DNA of 64,000 bases, taken from positions 2,728,001-2,792,000 of the forward strand of contig OY782875.1 in NCBI GenBank assembly GCA_963678565.1, given 5' to 3'. Shown piece by piece: positions 10,201-18,685 of the stretch. Below the pieces are notes generated by a model. It worked only from the letters and a program-made list of their open reading frames with translations. It had not been told where the DNA came from and made no database searches. This DNA comes from SKHV01 sp963678565. Its GTDB lineage: Bacteria > Bacteroidota > Bacteroidia > Bacteroidales > Prolixibacteraceae. The translations under genes were made by a program, and so were the position numbers. Within the stretch, counting starts at the first letter, position 1. Every line of letters starts with the position of its first letter.

Positions 10201-11050
10201 AATTAGTGTTCGCTGCACTTGCTACACCTTCGTATTCACGCAGGTTAACACCATAAAGGTAGCGAGGATCATATCCTTCCCACCATTTCCCAACACCGTC
10301 GGCAAGCGTTAAATTACCATCGTATGGTACGCCCGCTTTATCGCCACTTGCATCGCTTTGGAAAGCAGTTTGCCACCACCACCAAGAATATTCGTGATGA
10401 AAAGTAATCCCGAAACGCATATTTGCATTTTTAGCAGCAGCTACCCATTCACCAACTAAATCGCGTTTGGGGCCCATATTGGTTGAGTTCCATGGTTGAT
10501 ATTTCGAGTCCCACATATCAAACTGATCGTGGTGAACTCCTTGGATTATTAGGTATTTTACCCCTGCTTTTTTATATATTTCAACCAATCCCGCAGGGTC
10601 CAGTTTGTCAGGATTCCAGTCGCGAAGCACTTCTTTATAACCAACTTCTGAAGGGTGTCCATAGTTCTTCAGATGGTTATTATAAGCAGTCGTACCTTGT
10701 GAATAAAGTCTTCGGGCATACCAGTCGCCACTTTCACCAGCTGCTTGTGGTCCAAAATGAACCCAGATACCAAACTTAGCTTCTCTCAACCAATCGGGTG
10801 TTCCTGGATAATTGGCTTCAATCGACTCCCATGTTGGTTGAAAAGGACCAGTAGAAATAGGAAGATCCAGCTTCACCTCTTCAAAGGTTTTGGATTCGCC
10901 TTTAGGGACCGAATTTTCAGGTAATGGATCTTGCACATCAGGTATAGGTTCAAGTTCATAATCCAATGATTGTGCTGATACCGTATTTGATAATGTGAAA
11001 TTTGCCAACGCAAAAACAATGATCAAAAGGTAATTTTGTAGTTGTTTCAT
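7268..11050 (-). CDS. GH29 alpha-L-fucosidase-like enzyme, multidomain, secreted
   Basis: A 1260-residue secreted protein. Signal peptide about 1-26; GH29 catalytic domain about 70-590 with FGIWVHFGP (94-101), HHDQFDMWDSKY (173-184), the nucleophile D325 in FIYTDG, and DGNVGLCVSPLPDGSL (430-445). A helical FIVAR-like spacer lies at about 600-665. Two beta-sandwich repeats of the DUF5013 kind lie near 690-850 and 885-1020 (both contain a Y/F-rich TLP.G.Y pattern), and a C-terminal sorting-like domain near 1190-1260 ends with KGIYIVTVDKNGY. GH29 enzymes are retaining alpha-L-fucosidases. In a xylan-type island the target might instead be an L-galactose cap, which differs from fucose only at C6; that is speculation. 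It is far longer than simple GH29 enzymes (about 450-600 residues). Confidence 0.88.
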   Translation of the reverse strand: MKQLQNYLLIIVFALANFTLSNTVSAQSLDYELEPIPDVQDPLPENSVPKGESKTFEEVKLDLPISTGPFQPTWESIEANYPGTPDWLREAKFGIWVHFGPQAAGESGDWYARRLYSQGTTAYNNHLKNYGHPSEVGYKEVLRDWNPDKLDPAGLVEIYKKAGVKYLIIQGVHHDQFDMWDSKYQPWNSTNMGPKRDLVGEWVAAAKNANMRFGITFHHEYSWWWWQTAFQSDASGDKAGVPYDGNLTLADGVGKWWEGYDPRYLYGVNLREYEGVASAANTNWSPPSAGIFSNHLNYANWYAKWWALRMMDAVDKYNPDFIYTDGTDQQPFSGYGTGTGYKCDAMQRVIADFYNKTLDRRGEVDVFSIVKFRNKTNGTVNTEEGSIPGHIKTDQAWIAETPVGDWFYAPNFTYSSAAVIRYLLEQVARDGNVGLCVSPLPDGSLDAGSSTMLKQIGEWLTINGEGIYGSHAWEVLGEGAGGNLNVLPGGKIGWNQANHSFYSTDFRFTVGKNDSLYAWCMTVPQANEKLTISSLGTSNGLLSAPISSVELLGYDGTLTWSQDASGLHITCPSTMNFATAVGFKIGPKIYNHTRLTELINEAQTMLSAAEKNIGSNTGQYIQTEVNKVKEAITTAQAINQNDDYEAIKAGIFELQKAIDAFNENGYVAGGIFSLDSVQNITHKILGEVRNFARADESVFGTGRWGLLAEPWKYTPSILNQEGNSRGGYDNYGDSQSIGIQKWESSLPGIDNGMIYQTTTLPTGSYKIKIKVNEQYGFKSGEVYLNVAAGKMLPKTLDVPANALAYYDMSNTSTGKQEVVCNFTLTASTEVSIGFTATVPSSATQRSMRVNEILLLDDGDNDISANYLGNYTNIQRKDVSVNRFGTPQNWEVENFECETSSEGVRNGIDRWSGYNSLSMGFWGDVANAKGDPSNAKLYKEVTLPAGDYAFTAGYDANYNLSKMYLFASKKLPELTTLGETALSSYPISGAPKNGEHYGIRFTLEEESTVYLGWIGDLTLAPQCEFRAIEVNLSRILSDKSPYLEELAIDASSTDTDYELFSTQFEALSNLLWKASMDNDRYIEGNENGSIAVGDIDFGKNISFTFFVYTAFDGYVPQSSTYDFYLDDEAEPIVSVPTLSAPSGFAFELSESEEVSIEGIHKLKVKYNGHSSNLYSIGMYTATPDHVVELFDNEAGTKSYHCSYSDNNIVITGLNNETVSMYSADGKILFNSKAKSSKVQIPVEKGIYIVTVDKNGYKVNCY

Positions 11051-11336
11051 TGTAGTGAAAATTTTTAGATTCGTTAAAAAATAATATAGGTAATGTTATT
11101 AATAAAGAATAAGTTGGAGGGTGATAAATATGTAATAAAAGGTGAAGAATTTGGAATAATAAAGGAGAACGACTGCTTACTAACTTGAGTTTAATTTTAG
11201 TTCCGCTTAGATTTATGCCAAATAAAAAAACAAAAGTTATATGAATAGTAGGGCACTTAAATTTTCAGTGTCTAAGATTTAAAGTCAAACACAGCTTATT
11301 TAATTCGCATTAAATGCTAAGGGTTTTTACCTTGTA

Positions 11337-14300
11337 TTAGTTCTTTATGTATTTTGACGGGAGTACTCCAAAATATCTTTTAAATTTCTGACTAAAATAT
11401 TTTGGATCATTGAAACCTACATCATAAGCTACTTCGGTAACGTTTTTAGCTGACTTTTTTAGAAGATCAGCGGATTTTTTTAAGCGGATTGTGGTAATAA
11501 AGTCACCAGTTGACTGGTTTACGATTGCCTTCAGTTTTTTGTGAAGCAAACTATGGCTTACATTCATTTTATCAACCAATTCTTTGACCCCAAACTCAGA
11601 ATTTGCATAGTTCTCTTCTACTATCTCGAAGGCTTTATTAATAAAATCGCTATCTGCCTTGGTTGTGGTAATTTCAGAAGAAGATGTGCTCAAATTACCA
11701 CTGAAATGTTGCCTTAACTTTTCACGAGAGTCAAGTAGATTTTTTATTTTGGCCTTAAGTAGATCAATGTCGAATGGTTTTGGCATATAATCGTCGGCCC
11801 CGGATTCCAGGCCTTCTATCCAATTTTCGACCAAAGAACGTGCAGTCAGGAGAATGACAGGAATATGGCTTGTAAGCAGGTTGTTTTTAACACGGGTGCA
11901 TAATTCCAAACCATCCATAATCGGCATCATTATGTCACTAATGATAAGTGCCGGATTTTGGGCTTTTGCAATTTCATATGCTGCTTTCCCATTTTCTGCC
12001 TCAAGAATATTATAGTTGTCGACAAGGCTGTTGATTACAAACTCTCTGAGGTCCAAATTATCTTCAACGATTAGAATTGTAGGTTTATCGGTTTTCTTTA
12101 GAGATTTTTTCGTGGAGGTGCTTTTTTTGTTGTAAGTTTCAACTGACAACTCACCAAAATTCTCTCTATGTTTCAAATCCGTTTTATTCCAAGTCTTGGT
12201 CTCTGCCGAAATTTCATTGGGACTAAATGACTCTTTTTGGTATGGAATATTTACGGTAAAAACAGCACCCTTTCCAACCTCACTTTTAACGTGTATCTCA
12301 CCATGATGCGCTGTTACTAACTCTTTAGAAAGTGATAAGCCAATGCCAGAGCCCCTGTTCTTTATATTCTCAGGTGTGTCGATTTGATAAAAACGTTTAA
12401 ATATATTATCGATATGTTCAGCAGGTATTCCGATCCCAGTATCAGTAACTTTTATGATTGCTGTTGAAGTTTGAACATTTGAATTTATCTTCAGAGAGAT
12501 GCTTATTTTCCCATTTTCAGGAGTATGCTTGAACGCATTTGAAAGCAGGTTGAAAAGTATATTTTCTAATTTTTCATGATCGAACCATTGTTCATCATTG
12601 ATTTCTTCGTGGGTAAAGATGAAGTTAATTTGTTTTTCTTGTGCCAATTGTTCAAATGAAGTGCATATCTCATTTATAAATGATACGAGGTCTCCTCTTG
12701 AAACTCTTAGATCAAGATTGTTGGTTTCCACTTTTCTGAAGTCGAGCAATTGGTTAATAAGATGAATTAGTCGCTGTACATTACGATCTATGATTTGAAG
12801 CGATTTCTTTGTTTCATCAGGTTCCGGGTTGGTGGTGAGTAATTTTTTTACCGGACCGGCAATAAGTGTTAGAGGAGTCCGAAATTCGTGCGAAATATTG
12901 GTGAAAAAACGAAGTTTTAATTGATTGACATGTTGAACTTTTTTGTTGAGGTCGATTAATTCATTACGTTGTGCTGTAATCTCTTTGTTTTGAATGGTAA
13001 GTTGTTCTTTTTGCTGTGCAATTTCATTGGTCCTGTTTTTTACTATTTCCTCCAGGCTTTGTTTTTGAATTATCAATATCCGTGTTCGATATCTGAAATA
13101 GAAAGCTATAAGAAATACCAGTAACGAAACACCAAATATTTTAAATAATAGTGTATCCCAGAATGGTGGGGTAATAATGATCTCAAGTTTTGTCGGGTGC
13201 TGACTCCATTCTCCATTACTGTTCGATGCTTTTACAAGAAAGGTGTATCTTCCGCCATCAAGGTTTCTGTAGTTTGCAAATCGCTGTGTCGAAGATGTGT
13301 GTATCCATTCATCATCAACTCCTTCCAGTTTGTAGGCATAGTTGATTTTTTGTGGTTGAAAATATGTAAGCGAAGAAAATTCAATTGAAAAGGCGTCTTC
13401 TTTGTAAGTTAGATGGACCTCGGAAGCCTTGGAAATATCTGTACTAAGGATGCTTGCTTTGTAGTCTTCCTCACCAACATTAACCGATTTATTGAATAGT
13501 TTAAAGTCGGTAATGGTGACTTTCGTCAAAGGTTCAATGTCATTTATTTCATTTGGCATAAAATAACAGACCCCATTTGTTCCACCAAAATAGAGTGCTC
13601 CATCTTCTCCTTTGGTACTTGCTCCCCAAAAAAATTGATTGCTTTGTAATCCATCGGAAATATAATAATTGCTAAATTTTTCCGTAGTAATATCTAATCT
13701 TGACAAACCGTAATCGGTGCTTATCCATAAGTTACCTTTCTCATCTGTTTGTATGCTGTAAATCACATTGTTCGATAGCCCATCTTTTTCGTTGAAGCTT
13801 TTGAATATAACTTCGTTATTGTTTTTTCGTTGTATCTGGCAAATGCCATGACCAAAAGTTCCTGCCCAAATGTTCCCGTTATGATCTTCACAAAGTGTTT
13901 CTACAAAGTTGTATGGCAACGTGTTACGTTCATCTGTATTTGAGCGATAACAGCTTATATCAGAATCAGACAGACCGCTTGTTAATTTTGACTCATGAAA
14001 GCAATACAGCCCGATTCTTGTGCCAATCCAGAAAAAGCCTCGCTTATCTTTAAGAATACAGCGTACCTGACTAATGCTATTCGTCCAGTTTTGATTGTTG
14101 GCAACCGGGCTTATATTTTTGCGTTTTGCAATCAGTTTGTCCAATCCATATTCGCCTCCAATTAGTATAAAACTGCTGTCAATATGAATACTGGTAATGG
14201 AACTGTTTAGCATACTACTCCATCCGTTTTTTCCCGATATTCTTTCAAAACGATAAGGTTCCGATTGTAGATGCACCAGATTTAATCCGCTCTCCCAGGT

Positions 14301-15641
14301 GCCAACCCATAAATTCCCATCATTGTCTTTTTTAATTGCAGAAACATAATCTCCGTTTATGCTTTGCAAATCCCCGGGTATATTTCTGAAATGAGTATGT
14401 TTTCCTGTTGCCTTATCGAAACAATAGAGTCCACCGCCTGCCGTGCCAATCCATAACGTTTTTGGATCGGTGCAAATAGAGTTAATCACATTGTTATTGT
14501 TTGTCTCTTTGGGCAATGGTTCAATAACGATGTGCTTAAATTTCTTTTGATATACGTTATAGTGATTTACTCCTCCCATGTGTGTTCCAACCCAAACGTT
14601 GCCCAGACGATCGGTCTCGATGCACGATACTAATTCGTTACTCAAAGCATCGTTGCTATTGCTGTTAACATGGAATTGGCGGAAGCGGTTCTCCTTCCTG
14701 ATGTACATATTTAAACCATCTATAGTGCCGATTAGCAGATTGCCTTCTATATCTTCCCCAATTGTATTTATTGCAGAATTGGAGATATCTGACTGGCTGC
14801 CACTATCGAATAAGAAGTATTTAATTTCACCTGTAGTCTTATTCATCCGGTTTAGTCCGTTCCAAGTGCCAATCCAGATATATCCATATGAATCTTCCCA
14901 AATGGATGAAATAGAATTGTGGCTTAAAGGATTTGTTGCATTTTTAATTTTTCGATAGGATTCAAAAGAATTGGTGCTAATACACAATTTATTAATACCG
15001 TTGTTTGTTCCTATCCAGAGGTTGTTTTCTTTGTCGATAAATAATGTATGAACCGTATTGCTTAATATACCTGCTGATTTATTTGGTGAGTATTGATAAC
15101 GATTGAAAATATATTTTCCAGTTGCTGTTTTTTGGATACGAATCAGCCCATGAGTGTAAGTACCGACCCAAATAATCCCGTTCTTATCACATACAACATC
15201 AGAAATGTTGTTGTCAGAAATGCTGTTGGTATCTTGAGGATTATGAAATAAGGCTGAAAATGTGTTGGTTTTGGTATCGAATATATTCAGTCCATCTTCT
15301 GTTCCAATCCATAAATTACCTTCTAAATCCTCACAAATAGAGTGAACAAAATTACACGATAAACTATGTTCGGAATTTTCCGCTTTATAAATTTTAAAAG
15401 AATATCCATCATATCTGTTTAGTCCATTTCGGGTAGCAAACCAAACAAAGCCTCTGCTGTCTTTAAAAATGTCTTCGATTGTATTTTGGGATAGGCCATT
15501 GTCACTGGTTATATGGTTAAATCGTACACTAAAATTTTGAGAATATACAGAAAATACACAAATTACCAGAGCGGTAAATAGGAAAGATGCTTTTTTTAAT
15601 AAGCAATATGATTGTTGTATATGGTATTTACAATAAAGCAA
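11337..15641 (-). CDS. Hybrid two-component system regulator (HTCS)
   Basis: A 1434-residue one-polypeptide signalling protein. It has a signal peptide/N-terminal membrane segment (about 1-34), two-component regulator propeller repeats of the kind D..G..W.GT..GLN (about 40-690) and a Y_Y_Y domain (about 740-820). A transmembrane helix (about 828-850) is followed by a coiled linker, a HisKA domain with H918 in ISHEFRTPLT, and a HATPase with GSGIGLSL. The receiver has D1236 in ISDIMMPIMDG and its ED acidic pair, and an AraC-type HTH covers about 1335-1434. HTCS proteins sense oligosaccharides in the periplasm and activate adjacent polysaccharide genes. It lies upstream on the same strand as GH29, GH97 and GH11, which are its likely targets. 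Confidence 0.95.
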   Translation of the reverse strand: MLYCKYHIQQSYCLLKKASFLFTALVICVFSVYSQNFSVRFNHITSDNGLSQNTIEDIFKDSRGFVWFATRNGLNRYDGYSFKIYKAENSEHSLSCNFVHSICEDLEGNLWIGTEDGLNIFDTKTNTFSALFHNPQDTNSISDNNISDVVCDKNGIIWVGTYTHGLIRIQKTATGKYIFNRYQYSPNKSAGILSNTVHTLFIDKENNLWIGTNNGINKLCISTNSFESYRKIKNATNPLSHNSISSIWEDSYGYIWIGTWNGLNRMNKTTGEIKYFLFDSGSQSDISNSAINTIGEDIEGNLLIGTIDGLNMYIRKENRFRQFHVNSNSNDALSNELVSCIETDRLGNVWVGTHMGGVNHYNVYQKKFKHIVIEPLPKETNNNNVINSICTDPKTLWIGTAGGGLYCFDKATGKHTHFRNIPGDLQSINGDYVSAIKKDNDGNLWVGTWESGLNLVHLQSEPYRFERISGKNGWSSMLNSSITSIHIDSSFILIGGEYGLDKLIAKRKNISPVANNQNWTNSISQVRCILKDKRGFFWIGTRIGLYCFHESKLTSGLSDSDISCYRSNTDERNTLPYNFVETLCEDHNGNIWAGTFGHGICQIQRKNNNEVIFKSFNEKDGLSNNVIYSIQTDEKGNLWISTDYGLSRLDITTEKFSNYYISDGLQSNQFFWGASTKGEDGALYFGGTNGVCYFMPNEINDIEPLTKVTITDFKLFNKSVNVGEEDYKASILSTDISKASEVHLTYKEDAFSIEFSSLTYFQPQKINYAYKLEGVDDEWIHTSSTQRFANYRNLDGGRYTFLVKASNSNGEWSQHPTKLEIIITPPFWDTLLFKIFGVSLLVFLIAFYFRYRTRILIIQKQSLEEIVKNRTNEIAQQKEQLTIQNKEITAQRNELIDLNKKVQHVNQLKLRFFTNISHEFRTPLTLIAGPVKKLLTTNPEPDETKKSLQIIDRNVQRLIHLINQLLDFRKVETNNLDLRVSRGDLVSFINEICTSFEQLAQEKQINFIFTHEEINDEQWFDHEKLENILFNLLSNAFKHTPENGKISISLKINSNVQTSTAIIKVTDTGIGIPAEHIDNIFKRFYQIDTPENIKNRGSGIGLSLSKELVTAHHGEIHVKSEVGKGAVFTVNIPYQKESFSPNEISAETKTWNKTDLKHRENFGELSVETYNKKSTSTKKSLKKTDKPTILIVEDNLDLREFVINSLVDNYNILEAENGKAAYEIAKAQNPALIISDIMMPIMDGLELCTRVKNNLLTSHIPVILLTARSLVENWIEGLESGADDYMPKPFDIDLLKAKIKNLLDSREKLRQHFSGNLSTSSSEITTTKADSDFINKAFEIVEENYANSEFGVKELVDKMNVSHSLLHKKLKAIVNQSTGDFITTIRLKKSADLLKKSAKNVTEVAYDVGFNDPKYFSQKFKRYFGVLPSKYIKN

Positions 15642-16104
15642 TTGTTGTTTTGTACAATAGTTAAAAAAACAGTTAAACGTTTTATTTTACCCAAATATAT
15701 TTGAAAAATATTGTTTCGATGTACTAACCTCCATAAATATGCAACAATAAGCGTGCTGTTTGAGTGGGGGCGGATAATTCACTTTTGCTCTTCATTTTCA
15801 ATCCTATAGAAGTTTGTTGCTATATAAAATCAAATAAATTGCCACACACTCCACCCTACCTATTAACAGTGAACTAACGTAACAATCTGATTTTCTATTT
15901 ATTCTATTCATTTTAGTTCGTAGCATTGTATTCAGATATAATCTACCAACTTCTTTTAAGTACTTCGCAAACACTGCTCTATCGTATACTCAAAGTTGAT
16001 AGCAAATTTTTGGTATTAATCAATGCTAGAAAAACTCTTAACAGAACTATAGAAATAATATCTACCACCTACTCCATCAATCTGTTTCGGTGGTAAATAT
16101 TAAA
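15642..16104. other. Intergenic region between HTCS and GH31 genes
   Basis: 463 nt, no convincing gene. A minus-strand TATATTTG (plus-strand 15692-15699) could be the HTCS -7 box, about 50 nt before its start, but no good -33 partner is visible. A weak 7-bp hairpin (16063-16069 with 16089-16095) lies just past the GH31 stop and lacks a clean T tract. Confidence 0.4.
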
Positions 16105-18525
16105 TTAAAGCTTCACTTCAACCTTGCTACCAGTGTAATTGATTATTTTACTAACCGTTTGACCAAACGGCAAACCTGTTCCTTCATTTTCACCCACTTT
16201 AACAATGGAAATTTCCCTGTTCTTTGGTATTCCTTTGTATTGACCTTCTTGGGCATCTAATGTTAATGTTTGTGTTGCATCATTCCATTTCATTTCAATG
16301 GTGGCATATGCTCCATCTTCATAATTGTAATTGTCTCGTTCATCATCATAGAAAGTGAATGATGCATCGGCACCAGGATAAACACGTATTGTTAATGGAC
16401 CTATTTCTTCGTTGGCATATTGTACTTTGGGGCCAAATGGGATAATTGAACCAGCTTTTACATAAAGAGGTAAAATATCGATTGGAGATTCCCGATCAAT
16501 AGTTTGACCACCCTCTTTCAATTCTCCCGACCAGAAATCAAACCATTTTACACCTGAGGGCAAATAGACTTTTGTTGTTTTAACTTCCTTGAAATCTTCT
16601 TTAGTGGCAGTATATCTATTATTTTCTTTTTTGAATTCAACATACATTGGCTTTGTAACAGGACATACTAGGATATTCTTTCCAAACATATACTGGTTGT
16701 TGATATCCAGAGCATTTTTATCTTCAGGAAAATCCATCACTAATGCCCGCATCATCGTCGAACTATTATTTGTTACTTCCCATGAGGTAGAATAAATGTA
16801 TGGCAACAGGCTGTATCGTAAATCAATTGACTTTTTTAATGCATCATATGCCCAATCGCCTTCTTTTCCATAATACCATAATTCTCTTGGAGAATCTGTA
16901 CCGTGCGAGCGCATCATAGGACAAAAAGCTCCAAACTGCATCCACCTAACATACAATTCATGATAGGCTTTGTTTTTATAACCACCCGGAAAACGGCCAA
17001 GAAAGAAACCACCAATGTCGCTGTTCCAATAAGGAATTCCTGCTAGAGAAAGATTTAATCCAGCTGAAATTTGCCTGCGCAACATATACCAATCTGCTGT
17101 TACATCACCTGACCATGAGTTTGCGGAATAACGCTGTTGACCAGCAAATGCGGAACGTGTTAAAATAAAAACACGTTTATCCTTCGTTGTTTCTTTTTGG
17201 TGTGAGGCAACGCCTCCAACATGTGCGAGAGGGAATGCATTTCGCACCCTTCGAAATGATCCTAAATAGGTATTGTTATCGAAGTCCTCCTCTTTGGGAT
17301 TCATATGATCTGGCTCAGATGAATCGAGCCACCAACCGTCCATGCCGAGAGAAAAAATGCCTTTATTAAGATAATTCCAGTATATATCACGTGCTTCAGG
17401 ATTGTACGCATCGTAAACCTTCACACCTGACGGGTCATCGTAATTTGGAGGCCATCCCCCCTGAACATCAATAGGCCAGGTAGTAAAATCCATTAACATA
17501 TTTTTGTTGGCAAGTGTTTCATACGGCTTTGTTTCCTTTCCAAATGAAGCCCAACAAGAAATAATCATATGCGCATTTAATTTATGAACATCCTCTATCA
17601 TTTTTTTAGGCTCAGCGAAATTAGGATTTAAAAATTCCATGGCGTTCCAATGAAGATTATCACCCCAATATTGCCAATCCTGAATAATCCCATCAATAGG
17701 AACGCCTAATTTTCGGTATTTTTTAACTACACCAACAGTTTCATCTTGACTTTTATAACGCTCTTTACTTTGCCAGTAACCAAATGTCCAATAAGGCATC
17801 ATAGGTGCTTGTCCGGTTAAATCTCTCATTTGAGCAATTACGTCATCGGCGTTATTGCCTGACATAAAATAGTAGTCGATACAATCGCCCACTTCTGAAT
17901 CGAAACAAGTAGCTTCGGTGCTATCAGCAAAAGTGGTCGGAGAATAATTATCCCAGAAAACTCCATAGCTTTTGTTTGAAAGCATAAAAGGAACAACCGT
18001 TTCTTTGTTCCCCTGAATCATTTTTAAGGTTTGGTTTCTTTGCGACATCCTACCGCCCATATATTGCCCTAATCCGTAGATATACTCATCTTTATCGAGT
18101 GTAAATGTTTGTTTTACACTGAAAGTTGCTTCACCAATATCCTCTTTTGACTCAAATAAGGCGCCATTAGCCTGTTCCATCAGTAAATTTTCCTTATTGG
18201 GAGTTAAATAGCTAATCTTACCATTTGTAATATCAAGCTTGACTGTAAGTTCACTTGTTTTAGCTTCAATAACATTATCTTGCTCAGTTATGGTAAACGG
18301 AACTTTTTCAGGTTTCTTAATTACCGAAAGGCTTTCCTTCTCATAATCAAATCCTTGTTTTGATTTAACAACTCTAACAATTTTTGGAGAATAAAACTGT
18401 ATTTCAACAGTGGTTGAATCTAATTGTGCACTAAAACCATTTTCGGTTTTTGTATATTCACCAGTACAGGAATTAAGGAAAATAAATCCTATGAATAGTG
18501 AAATACCTGTAATAATTTTTCTCAT
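16105..18525 (-). CDS. GH31 alpha-xylosidase/alpha-glucosidase, lipoprotein
   Basis: An 806-residue GH31 enzyme with a lipoprotein signal (LNSC, C20), so anchored in a membrane. N-terminal beta-sandwich about 30-230; barrel about 235-600 with catalytic nucleophile D401 in MDGWWLDSSEPD and acid/base D474 in WSGDVTADW; C-terminal beta domains to 806. GH31 enzymes are retaining alpha-glycosidases. With xylan enzymes all round, alpha-xylosidase activity on terminal alpha-xylose is the favoured reading, but alpha-glucosidase is not excluded. It lacks the extra PA14-like insert found in some xyloglucan alpha-xylosidases, judging by length. It is last of the three genes of block B, 160 nt after the GH43 gene. 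Confidence 0.9.
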   Translation of the reverse strand: MRKIITGISLFIGFIFLNSCTGEYTKTENGFSAQLDSTTVEIQFYSPKIVRVVKSKQGFDYEKESLSVIKKPEKVPFTITEQDNVIEAKTSELTVKLDITNGKISYLTPNKENLLMEQANGALFESKEDIGEATFSVKQTFTLDKDEYIYGLGQYMGGRMSQRNQTLKMIQGNKETVVPFMLSNKSYGVFWDNYSPTTFADSTEATCFDSEVGDCIDYYFMSGNNADDVIAQMRDLTGQAPMMPYWTFGYWQSKERYKSQDETVGVVKKYRKLGVPIDGIIQDWQYWGDNLHWNAMEFLNPNFAEPKKMIEDVHKLNAHMIISCWASFGKETKPYETLANKNMLMDFTTWPIDVQGGWPPNYDDPSGVKVYDAYNPEARDIYWNYLNKGIFSLGMDGWWLDSSEPDHMNPKEEDFDNNTYLGSFRRVRNAFPLAHVGGVASHQKETTKDKRVFILTRSAFAGQQRYSANSWSGDVTADWYMLRRQISAGLNLSLAGIPYWNSDIGGFFLGRFPGGYKNKAYHELYVRWMQFGAFCPMMRSHGTDSPRELWYYGKEGDWAYDALKKSIDLRYSLLPYIYSTSWEVTNNSSTMMRALVMDFPEDKNALDINNQYMFGKNILVCPVTKPMYVEFKKENNRYTATKEDFKEVKTTKVYLPSGVKWFDFWSGELKEGGQTIDRESPIDILPLYVKAGSIIPFGPKVQYANEEIGPLTIRVYPGADASFTFYDDERDNYNYEDGAYATIEMKWNDATQTLTLDAQEGQYKGIPKNREISIVKVGENEGTGLPFGQTVSKIINYTGSKVEVKL

Positions 18526-18685
18526 ATGTTCTTTTTTACAATTACTTAATTAGCAGATTTATCAATTTAATTCGGCTTATGTGTTTTATTGTACCATATG
18601 GTTTTCTAAAGCTTAGAAGAATCATAAGAAGTAAAACGGGGTACAATATTTCCGAATATTCTTTTAAAGTAAATAGTTATTTAAT

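Noticed and set aside
16063..16095. Hairpin after the GH31 gene as terminator
   Set aside because: The 7-bp stem has a 19-nt loop and is not followed by a T run.
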